In this document: positions 26,165 to 37,900 of the stretch, in pieces
Position numbering within the stretch: the stretch's first letter is position 1
Layout of the letters: every line of letters begins with the position of its first letter
Source: Lingula anatina
Lineage: Eukaryota > Brachiopoda > Lingulata > Lingulida > Lingulidae
NCBI RefSeq assembly: GCF_001039355.2
Contig: NW_019773592.1
Span: forward strand, 164,001-228,000
Length of the DNA: 64,000 nt
Reading direction: 5' to 3'
Position numbers and translations under genes: made by a program
The notes under the pieces: model-generated
What the model saw: the letters and a program-made list of their open reading frames with translations, nothing else
Database searches by the model: none
What the model was told of the DNA's origin: nothing

Positions 26165-29100
26165 AAACACCAAGGTATTGAACATGCTTGTAGTACATGC
26201 ATACTAATTTAAAGAAGTAAAAAAAAAAAAATAATAATAACAAATGGCTAGATAAACAGCTGTTCTTGCCATCTGACAGAATCCGACAAAATAACTTGTG
26301 ATATATAAAAAACAATTAAATCACACCAAATAGCTATTTTCATTCCATTTCCATTAGCCAATTTACATATTCATAGTTTTAAAAAACGTGTCGTCAAAGT
26401 TTGTTTTCTAATTAATAAATGCCACAAAAAATGTCACATCACATTACATAAATATTATCCATTTCTGGGATAAAAACATAATATATGTAAATGCAGACCA
26501 TGAACCTACTTGAGAACATAAACATGATGAACTTCACTTCCAGACAGACGTCTCGCCTTGAAAATTTTTTACTCAGCCAAGATGTCGCAAACAAATTTTC
26601 AACCCAGACACGTATTTGGCTTGAATAATGAACACTGCCCTGTTGCCGTGTCAAACTATTAAATAACCTAATCACAATACTCAACAAATATGCAGAGCAG
26701 AGCTTCGTCTACAAATGCCATGCAGCGTATTCCAGTATTCCGCAGCTATCCAGCAGCAATTAGAGCCAGAGCCAAACTGCCACAAGCAGTATAATTAGCA
26801 AATCGGCAGCAGAAAAACAGAACCCCCAAAATCAATACTATCATTAACCTAATGTTACTACTGTATGGCTAAGAGTATTAATCTAGCGCTGAATATAATG
26901 ATGCGACTGTCTTCTAACTCTCCCGGTCTCTCCATGCTGTCTGCTGGATAGGCGATGAATTTCTATAGCTTACGTTATCCGACTTGTGCATTATCATATT
27001 GTACCACATTCATCGGCTCAGCAGAGAGCTATATGAGTATTACTTCCAGTTTGCAATATTTGCAGCCATGGCATTTATTTCAATGGAAAGCACAATTTCA
27101 TGCATGGTATGATGCATCAATGGGAGACAATTCATACTGTGCCATCAAAGAAACAAACTATTGCCAATTTAAGTGCATAGAAGTGCTTACATTGACAAAT
27201 GCAAATTGCATAATTTATCCTACTTATTATTATTACTTTGTCTATAGATTCCTTATAAATATGCGGAGTGTTTTGATAAAAATGAGTTACTTTATTGGGA
27301 ATGTAATTTCAGCAAAAATGACACCCGTAAGGAGCTGTTGTATGAATCCATACCTTAAATATAATAGTCACACAATTTCAACATCAGTCAGATTGCTTTG
27401 GTGTCATAGGGCGCATTCCCATTGAAACTATCGCTTAACATGGACCGATCCAACTCTGTGGGCACCCTCCCTAAACGCAATCAGAATAACAGATTAACAT
27501 GCCCCCTCCTGGCGTTGAGTAAAATACAGAAAGACTGGTGATTAAACGGGTACGCTGGACACGAGAGGAGGCGTATTAATCTGATTGAATTCAGTGAGAG
27601 TCCCAGCTCAAATGGATCTACACAGAATGAAAGTAACATTGGCAATGAGCCCACAGCCCTCATGGTAGTAGTGGTATAAAATTTAATACTTCCAAAGAGC
27701 CTAAACTTGTTTTTTGCCCGAGTATGACATTTGAATTTCGACCCTTCAAGGAGCCTTGATGACATGACAGACTCCTCAATATAATTTCCTACCATCAATT
27801 TACAACAGACAAAGAAAACCCTATTTTACCATCATGGTGATTATATGAAATTTTCAAATATCCCATTTTTTCTAAGATTTTTCTTTTTCAAGATTTATGA
27901 TTTTTAGACTCTCGTAAAATTGCACTATATGACATAAAGCCAACAAACTATTCAAATTTTTTAATCAACATTTCTAAATATAAAGCTTTTTTCTTGGGAA
28001 TATCATTAACTCAGTAGTAAAAATTTATTGAAAACAAAAGCAATTATCAATTCACTGCTAATGCCAGGACTTCCATTTCAGAACAGTGTCTATTTTATTT
28101 ATCACCTGACACATGCATACATCTTCCAGGAAAACATGAAAAATGTTCAAGAACACACAGCTAAAATACTTATCACAAATCTGAACCTAAATTGCCATAA
28201 TAACTCATGAACAGGAAGGAAATTAAGACTACTGACCTACAGATAGCTTGCTGACAGATTGCTTTTTTTCTATCTGTCATTCTTTGGCCTTGAAAAAAAT
28301 GAACCTACACACCTGTAGCTTGTTTATTTATTATGTGGTTCTTCAAGGTCTGGTAAACCTTGCTTCCAACAACATATTTTCTAACTGCAGCTTGTTATTC
28401 GAGAGACCGAGACTGTTAAAAACCTCACAACCCCATCCTGTTTTCAAGATATCAATCTCTGGCTGACCATTAGTAATGTGCTTTTCTTGCCTGACCTTGT
28501 AACCTGAACTTCGTACCCTGTTGCCCCTTTACAAACTGTTTTTACAGTCTGGTCCACCTTATACCTTGGCTTGCCTCATACGTATCACAGAAAGACCTTT
28601 CAAGAGGCCAGTAGACAAAAATAAATAAATTAATTAATTAAAAATAAATCTAAAAAATCAAATCAAATAAAAAATACAAATTAAATTACTAGTAAACTAC
28701 TCTCCCAACCGTTTATTAAACAACTTATCTGACAGGTTATTATCTAAATGCTAATTCCCTTCCCCTTGCAAAATCACTTGACCTTTTAAAAGCCATGATC
28801 TTGCTGGTAATCACAAACAGTGTGGAAACACTGATGATAATTAGCAAATAAGCCCCTTCTGACAAACTAGTAATCTACACTTTCAACACCATGTAGCATG
28901 CTTTTAAAAAAAAAAACAACTCCACTAAAGTCTCATTCAACTCCAGTATGATAACACTGGTGATAATTATAGCAAATAAGCTCTCCCCGACAAGCTAGTA
29001 ATCTACACATTTATTACCGTGTAGCATGCTTTTTAAAAACAACTCCAACTTGGAATTCTGTTTCACTATGGCCATATTCAACTAAAATTGTAACTTTAAC

Positions 29101-32100
29101 ACAAGCTTAAAGGGATAATAACTCTTCGTATGAGATCTATATTTCACAATAAAAACCTTGTGAATAACTCATAGAAATATAATTATATTCTGTTTTACCA
29201 CAAAAACAGCAGTTATAGCTTTTATTCTGATATTTGAACTTGTCTTTAGACCACGTGACCTCCACTGATGTCTATACTCTGTTAAAATCTCTTAAGAGAT
29301 TTTAACAAAAAACCAAACTTTTTAGAAAAAAACCAGGGACTAATAATGTAAAAATGGATTCATTAACCATTGGTAAGTATGGGAAAATTGTTGTTTACTC
29401 CAGGAAAATTCATTTTTTGGCCGAAACGAAGAGTTATTATCACTTTAAACAGTAGGTACTTCACACTATAACACTGAGGCTCCATTGCCATAGATACAAT
29501 CAGTCTACCTGGATGAACTCAACTATGTGTGGAGTAGAAGTAGAATAGAATACAGAAAAGCTGGTGATTATAGAAGTATGTTGTAAACAAGAGGAGGCAT
29601 GCCATTCTGTTAAGCTGATAGCACTTAGCGGGAGTCCCCACAGAGTTGGGTCGATCTATGTAGACCAATGGTGTCATCTATGGGAATAAGGTCTTAAAGT
29701 GGATTTAGACGTTACTAGTAGGCATGGTCCAGTGAAGTGAATTTTTTGTCTGGAACAGTAACTTAAGTGATTCTAACTCAACCATAAAATCTACAAACAC
29801 AGAAGCATCTGACAACATGATCAGAATTATTAGACAATGTTAGATAATAATAATTTTGATAATAATAACTAAAATAATAACAGTTATAACGTAGTATGTA
29901 GCTATGTTTTTCCATAATCTACAATTTCCACCCTGAGCTTCAGAGATAACTTGACACTAACCTCTTCACTATACCCATCTTCATCGTGTCAAGTTACCTC
30001 TGACGAAAAAATTTTGACCTAGTTTATTTAAGCCAATCGAATCCATGTTTCAAAATTTTCACCAAAGTTTGGTGAAAACGCTGATTGGTTGAAAGTCCAG
30101 AATTATGTCCAATGAGAAAATTGTATTTCGTTGCATCCACATAACCGTCAATCGGCACTCCTTGACTGATTCCGCAAGCTCCAAACAACAAAGTTATTGT
30201 CGAGTGCGGAGACATCCGAGTAGTTCCGAGTGCATAACCGTACACAAAGAAAGCATGGCATCTCCTACGAGTGACTACATAAAAGAATGTGTTAAGTTAT
30301 CTCTTGATTCTTTGCAAAATATGGGTATATTGAAATTGAAACCAGAGCAGTTTGAGGCCCTGCATCATAATCTACTGCGGGATGATGTATTTTGCGTGCT
30401 GCCCACAGGTTACGGCAAGTCTCTGATATTCAGCCTTATCTTTGATTGGTCCGGATTTGAACAAAGCGCGCTTTGACTCGTTCGCATTCATTGGCTAGAT
30501 CATTCAATGAGTCATTGAGGGCGGGCTTTACATTTGATTGGCGGGCGGTGCGGGCAATCGAATGTGGTCAGAGGTAACTTGACACAATGAAGATAGGCTA
30601 TAGGGAAGAAGTTAGTGTCAAGTTATCTCTGAAGCTCAGGGTGACAATTTCCTACTGCGTATCAATAAGGGAGTAATGAGTTCTCAACAATCTCCATATC
30701 GAACGTGCAAATAGGCAGGTGAAGAGACTTGTTCTTTGTGATTAATATTGCATATCTGCAATTAGCATTTATTATGAATGCACCATGAAATCACAGTTTA
30801 AGTTGTTAATTCTGGTTTTTGCAATCACAAACCCATGGCTCAAAATCACTAATAACAATATTTAGCTTGTGTTACCAAGCACACATTTCAGTTACTAAGC
30901 AGGCATTCTTGTTACCAAGCCAACGTTTCAGTTTTGGAACAGTCATTTTAGTAAAAAAAAAAAAAAAGAAAAGAAAAAGAAAGCAGCCTGATGCATATTA
31001 AATCTCGTCTGACCACAAAATGACATTTCGTCAAAGCAGGCATCCTAATTACCAGGCAGACATAAGATTACCTCATAAAGTCTTCATCACAACGTCAGCA
31101 GCATTATCTATATGCAATAACCAGCAGAGTTCTTCCAAAGACAACTATACCATATTATTGTCTAACTTGTTATTACTTCGTCATATTACTGAAATTACAA
31201 AGTAATAACAAATCAGGCAACAATGCTGTTACTGAAGACAATATATCACCTAGCTGCAGTTCACAACTAGAGACGGCTGAATAAAGTGCAGCCTTCTGCA
31301 TATGTGACACAATCAGATAAAGAATTAGTTTCTCTCCAATTTTTCTCTCCAATTTCTCATCAACTGAATAAAATTGGAATTCATTGGAAGACTTTCCCAA
31401 AATACAATTTCCATACAAATGCATGCTTTTACCACATTATTTTTCTTTTTTTTTTGCTCCCCAACTCATTCCCTTAAGGACATCTCATCTAGTGAAGTTT
31501 AAAAAAGGCAAGTAGATGTTGACAACACTAACGTCTCCTGCATTGGCTCAATAGGGGTTTGATCTTTATCAATTGACTTGAGATAATACAGATTGAAAAA
31601 TATATCTTGACGCACTTTTATTTCAAATAATTTCATCTCAGAAAGACAGCAATCAATATAAGATAGTGTCAAATACAAATGTCATATCCAAAAATAACTT
31701 TCTTCTCGAAAATCAGATCAAGTCGATAAATCTGCCACCTTCACACCAGTTGACAGTTTGCTACTGATACAATGGCCGCGTTCAAAACAAGCTTTAGATG
31801 GCAAGCTTTTAAGTGGGTAGCCATATTTGATCCTCTGACTATTAGGCCACATTCAGAACAGTGCAATGACTAGTCCTCGGATCAAATATGGCTACCCACT
31901 TAAAAGTTGCCCATCTAATCCCCTAATAGACACTGACTATATTCCCTGCGGGATTAAGCATTCACGTGGGTCGAATGTACTTGATTGTCAGACTAGTTTT
32001 GTGAATGCGGCCTCTCAGATCCATGGCCACATAAGTTCCTAGACTAATACTGTATTTTCAAACCCTACGCTCAACATGGTACTAGTAAGTTAACTGAATC

Positions 32101-34845
32101 AAAGCATTCGGAAGCAAATTTGTGAAAGAGAGTAAAATCCCCAGTAGCAAAATAACCTGTAAGGACCAGTGAAAGTATTTCGATACAGAAAAATATACTG
32201 CATGACATGAAAAGAACCTAATATATAAAACCACAGACAGGTATACTGCAGGAAATTAAAAGGAACCAGAAACCATAACCTTCCTTAGCATCTCATCCGG
32301 CTACATAAATAAATGAGCCGATGTGGGAGCACAGTGCATTTACCTAGACCATTTATGACTGTAATTTTGCCATTAATTTCACAAACAAATGACTAGTAGG
32401 CCTTCTTACTGTGCAGTGATGCTACTGTTCTGTCAGGATTAAAAAGGGCAATCAATCAGTTAAAAGAAATTCAAGCTGTATTCACCATCTCATATTTCTG
32501 AGCAACAGCACCATCAATCATATAGACCATATTGGTTCCCAGTGTTATTGTTTTTAATTAACGTGCATCTATGTGCAACTTGTATATTGCCAACAGTGTT
32601 ATTATCACATAACACAATATATCAATTGGCAACAAAAAAATTAAAACTGGACAGAAAATAAATGTGTTCACCTGGCTATTATGAAGACAAAAAATAAAAG
32701 AACAGCAGGTTGAGAAATCTATTTGTTTACACATTCAATAGGTGGGTTAACCACAGCATCCGAAATGCTCCATTTTTCATAGACATAATTCTCTGTCTTC
32801 CTTAACCTCGTAGTAGTTGGTCTAACACATGGCTGTATTACACTGCAGAGGTTATATTTAGTGCACATGCTAGTAAAGGTTCACTGACTCAAGAGTACAT
32901 ATTAAATGATTGCCTTGATGTCAAAGTCTTCCTGTAATTTTTCACAATGATGAATACTCTTGCCACTGTTACAATTACTGATGTTTGTCTACTAGTCCAG
33001 ACATCAAAACTGTCCTATATATCAATGAGCATGGATTCAAGACAAGAAACCAAGTTCACTTACTTAACAATAGGTTGATCATGGTGCTGTGATGCTTTTT
33101 GTCCTCTAACTTAAAAGTCTGTACTAGTAAATACAATCCTCTCCTTTCTGTCTCTCTTTCTCTCTATCTCTCTCTCTCTGTTCCTTGCTGTTATTACTGT
33201 TGTCGTCACCTACTGGCATAACAACCTTCCCATCTGTTCATTACAGGTGGCAGTACTGCAATAACAGCCGAGGTCTGCGATCATATCACTACACACACTG
33301 TATATACTCTAATACTGCTCTTTTCACAAAACTAAAACCAGTCTGTGTGCATCAAGCAAAGCCTGCAGTGAGTCACTCGCTCCAAACAAGTTCAGTGTGT
33401 GTTAACTCAGACGTTGCCTGCCTGCCCGCCTGTCTGCAGCCGATCTGTTATCCAGCCTCTCTGAACACATCAACAATACAGGGAAGCACTGACGAAGGAA
33501 CCACCTGTCTACACCAGCCTCACGATTCAAGTCACGATATCCTGGTCGTGAAGTAATAACTGCTCAGTCTGCACTTTATCTCTTAATCAAGACAATAGAC
33601 AAGTCTTAATAGATCATCTCAATACAGGGAAGAGCTTAATAAAGGAAAGATTAGGTATCAGTTGGGCAAATTCTTAGAGATATATTATATTACATAAACT
33701 TCACAGATTAACACCACTGTGTGATAGCTATATATTTTATATAAAACATCCTTTGATTGGCATTCTACCTGCATTACACACATTATTGAATAACAGGCTT
33801 GGCTTTAATACTGAGTAAAGTTGGCAACATTAATCCTTTGTTCCTGGGTTTATATAACACAGCATAATACAAGTCTTTGCAATTACACAAGCTAGTTAAT
33901 GATATTACGCATTTGGAAATGGATGGGGAGATTAATCCACCATTAAAGGACACATTTACAGTAGAACTTCACCAGATATATCTTTGGGCTTGGGAAAGAT
34001 GGGCTTATTCTATTGACATGCACTTTAGGGACCTGAGTTCTTTTGTTCTGGATGGTCATGTTATAATGTATCCAAGCTAAGACTATTGACCAACTGGCTC
34101 TGAGAGTATTTATCTGCATGGTAGTCCTGGAGAGAGAGAGAGAGAGAGCGGATAATGCTGACCATGTACTGTAAACCCGTAAACCTGAAGTCACGGATCT
34201 ATATGAAATACAGCAGGCTCAGCCCACGAATGCAAAATATACCGAGAGATATATAAGCACAAAGCTGATTTGATTATTTAAAAGTAGGAGGACTATTACA
34301 ACTGGACTAATCATAATGAAATCTGAGCATACACTGCTGGGAGTTCTATATTATCTATAGAATATTATGGACTTCACAGGAGTTAAAACATCAATTATTT
34401 GTGAATAATTGATTGGAATGACCCAATGCTTACTGTATAGAGGTGGACCTCTGCTGCCCTGGCAACTTGCCCATTGCTATGACAACCAAATATAGTGTCA
34501 TAACTGTTGGCGTGTTTTACAAAGTTGTACTCAGGGAGGAGGGCACGGTGGTAGCAAAGAAGGTTCATTTCACCCTTAAAATTTTGGTTTTAAAATCCTT
34601 TTTCTTTTGTTCAAGTGGAGCTACTATCGCTGATTTTTGCCATGTATTCCCCTCTCCTCTCCCCCCCCCCCCCCCCCCCCCCCCCTACACACACACTTAA
34701 AAACTAGATCTGACAGACCTTTAAAAGTGTCACTGGTATTTTTCTGATATAAAATGACCTTCGCCTCTGAACACACTTCCATAACCTTTGTTTTAGTCAA
34801 CTAGCACAAAGTCCTATCCAATTAAAAGTTCTGCAACAAATTAGA

Positions 34846-34905
<60 letters not shown>

Positions 34906-37900
34906 ATACATCCATAAAAACAATAATATTGATACAGGAAAAAAACACAGGGAATGAGCAATGCTTAACCATGGTTTAGGTGACATTTACTGACCACAAG
35001 ATCAATAATTGCATGACAACTGGATCTCAGGACTCTCTGACAACCAGAGACTATATTCAAATTATCTTACCTTCAATACCAGACTGATTGGAAACAATAC
35101 CAAAAACATATTCCATCACAAACCCGAGCATCATTTTTCCCTCTGATCATCAATGTAGACAGCTGTTAATGTAGCAGAGGGTTTCTCAGGAGTGTCTCAG
35201 TTATAATTTTCCTACTCATCCAGGGAGGCCAAACCTTTCTGGCAGCTTCTGTGGAGATGGCTCATTTCCATTTTACTGAACTGTCTTTTCTGGGAAAATC
35301 AGTTCCAGTGATGTCATACATTTCCATCAGACGCCAACTCCACTGAGACTTATAATAGCAGAATTCTGAGACTTATGAGCTGAAGAAATCCCTCAAGTGA
35401 GCCAGAGATAGGTTTTCTAGTTAATCATACTCATCAAACGAAGACAGGTTGCGTGAGAGGGACCTTCAGAAATGGCACAGCAAAATGCTTGAATATATCT
35501 GTTCTATTACTATATGAATGGTGATGTCTTTTAGCTCAGGCACCATAAATTTCAGGCCCAAGGAAGGAGTGATTGTGGGGGTTTGAACAAACTTCCCTTT
35601 CCACTGCTCTAGTTCAAAATTTGATCCTAAAGGCTCTATGTCAGTGCTGTAGCACACACAAAATACAACATAAAAAAACACTCAAAGACTAAAATGATGT
35701 ACCATGAAATTGCTGGTCACAGGCCTGGCATTCACTCAACTTCAGTCACCATGAATAATGATTCTCTTCCCAAAGCTGACTTAATTTCATTCATTTATCA
35801 TAAAACCACTGTATGAAAAGTGCTTGATTACTTTCGAGTGATACCCTTTCCATTCTTATCATATATCTAATGATCTTCACAATCTCTCTCACTTGCATTA
35901 CAACAAAAATAATTAGAATTAAAACTGAGCAGAAAAGGAATAAATGTGTTGACCTGGCAGCCTCAATAACTCAATTATTCTATAATTACAAAGAAGAAAA
36001 AAATAACATGAGGCAAAAAAAAAAAAAAAATGTTTGTTTGTAACAGATAGGTGGGGGTCAAACCAAGGGAACATCACTGCACACATGGTTATTTGATTTA
36101 TGTAACTGTTATATAACACCATGTTGTATCTGATATTTACAAAAATAAGATCTTCATATTTTCATTAAACAAAAAATATCATCAAAAAACACTAGAAACA
36201 AAGTGTACTGCCTACTGGAAAAGCAGAAAAGCATAATCTATCCTTCTAGTAAATCCTATGAATCTCAACTTTTTTGGATGAGTTGATGGATGCACCAGAC
36301 ATTAATTAATATAGTGTGCAGTTCATTTCCTCTATAACGTGTAAGAATAATATTCACATGTATATACACACTGACTATACATCAAATTTAATCACCCTCT
36401 CCTCCAAAATAACTAAATAAAGCCAATTTAGTTATGGGCACTTTTTCAGCAGGCATCATCCAAAGTATTTGCCAAAAACTGAGATAATATAATCACAGTA
36501 CTAAATCTACAACTTGTATCAAGGCCTAGTTGTGGTAGGTGTGGTCTGCCCAGGTTGTCCTCAACAGCCACTGTGCTAGGTGAGCACTAAATGCTGATTG
36601 CTTTAGATGTGACTAGTATTTCTCCAACCACAATATGCATACCAGTATATTAGTTAACGCATGTTCAAATTTGTCAACAGACAGGTTTTTTTTCTCTTTA
36701 TAAAGTCTAAAAATGTAGCCTATCTCAGAAATAACCCAAATGGGACAATGGTTAGGTTATATTCTGAAACTATTCATTACTGCTTAAAAAGTCTCACTTT
36801 AAATGCTGTGCATAACAGTGCATTCCTTTTGGTTTTCTTTATCTTGGTTTCACAAAAGGTCCCAGAGGCAACGTTATATAAATATCGCTCTTCTAATTAA
36901 AACTGATATCATTCAGCATCTCATTCCGGTGAAAAGCCCAAAACCCAGAATGTCCATAGAAATGAATGCAGATATAAGCCATGAAATCTTGGCAAAGCTA
37001 AATTTAATAATATGACTTTCAGCACTTTTATTTCAAATTTGATACTCAACATAGCACTTAATTAATAATCACGTAAAATAATATATCATGCTCACACTTG
37101 TTTAAATTTTAATCATAGAGAGCTTTTCAACTGCAACCATATCCCAGAATGTCTAGTTAAGTAAATATAGTATATTTCAAATAATTTGGGCTCAGCAAGT
37201 GGCATGCATCATAAATGAGAGGCTCTGATGCCTGATCAGCAGCAGTTTTTTTTTTTTATTATTAGTACTCAATGCAAATGCAAGACCACATTCCATACAT
37301 GTGACTTCTTCAATATAGGAAATAAGTTTTAATCATATACATTAGCAAAGAAATCCATGTGTAAGCACTCCATTATAACGTACAGATAAACAGATTCATG
37401 AGTCTTACTAAACTCATAGCTTTGTTGATAAGAAAACTGGTCTTTACCAGAATATATGAATTGAGGAGATGAGAGGTGGGGTAAAGATTTGAGATCTCTG
37501 TAGCATGGTGGATACTATTGTACAGTTATATTATTTCATGGGTTTGCACAACAGTGATATGTATCCAAAAACTTATATAGGAATGCTAATGCACGAATTT
37601 TTGTGTAACATGTATATGAATCCTATAGTTTAACTAAAAATAATCTTACTGTGGGTCTTTAATCTGAAACATGCTTTGATTTTGAAATAGATTTTTGCTA
37701 GACATAATTGCAAAACTCTTGTTCCAAAAACCATGGGGTCATTGAAAGACAAAAAGACTCATTTTTTGTGTGTGTTATCAAACCGCATTAGCCCTGGTGT
37801 CATATGGTCTTTAAAATGTTAAAATATATACAGAGGATGCTAGCTGTACGTTGAATATTATGACAAAGACCCAGCTGCTGGTATTTTTCAGAAAAATGCA

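Noticed and set aside
26955-27425. 156-codon open frame on the plus strand inside ST7 intron 1
   Set aside because: No recognisable domain, low-complexity stretches (YYYY), AT-rich random composition, and its end runs into a MITE at 27409.
30105-30476. A functional RecQ helicase gene
   Set aside because: Only the Q-motif and Walker A are present, the frame stops soon after, and it lies within a 715-bp transposon.
33185-33556. 123-codon frame in ST7 intron 1
   Set aside because: It begins in a CT-rich tract and has no conserved motif or splice partners.
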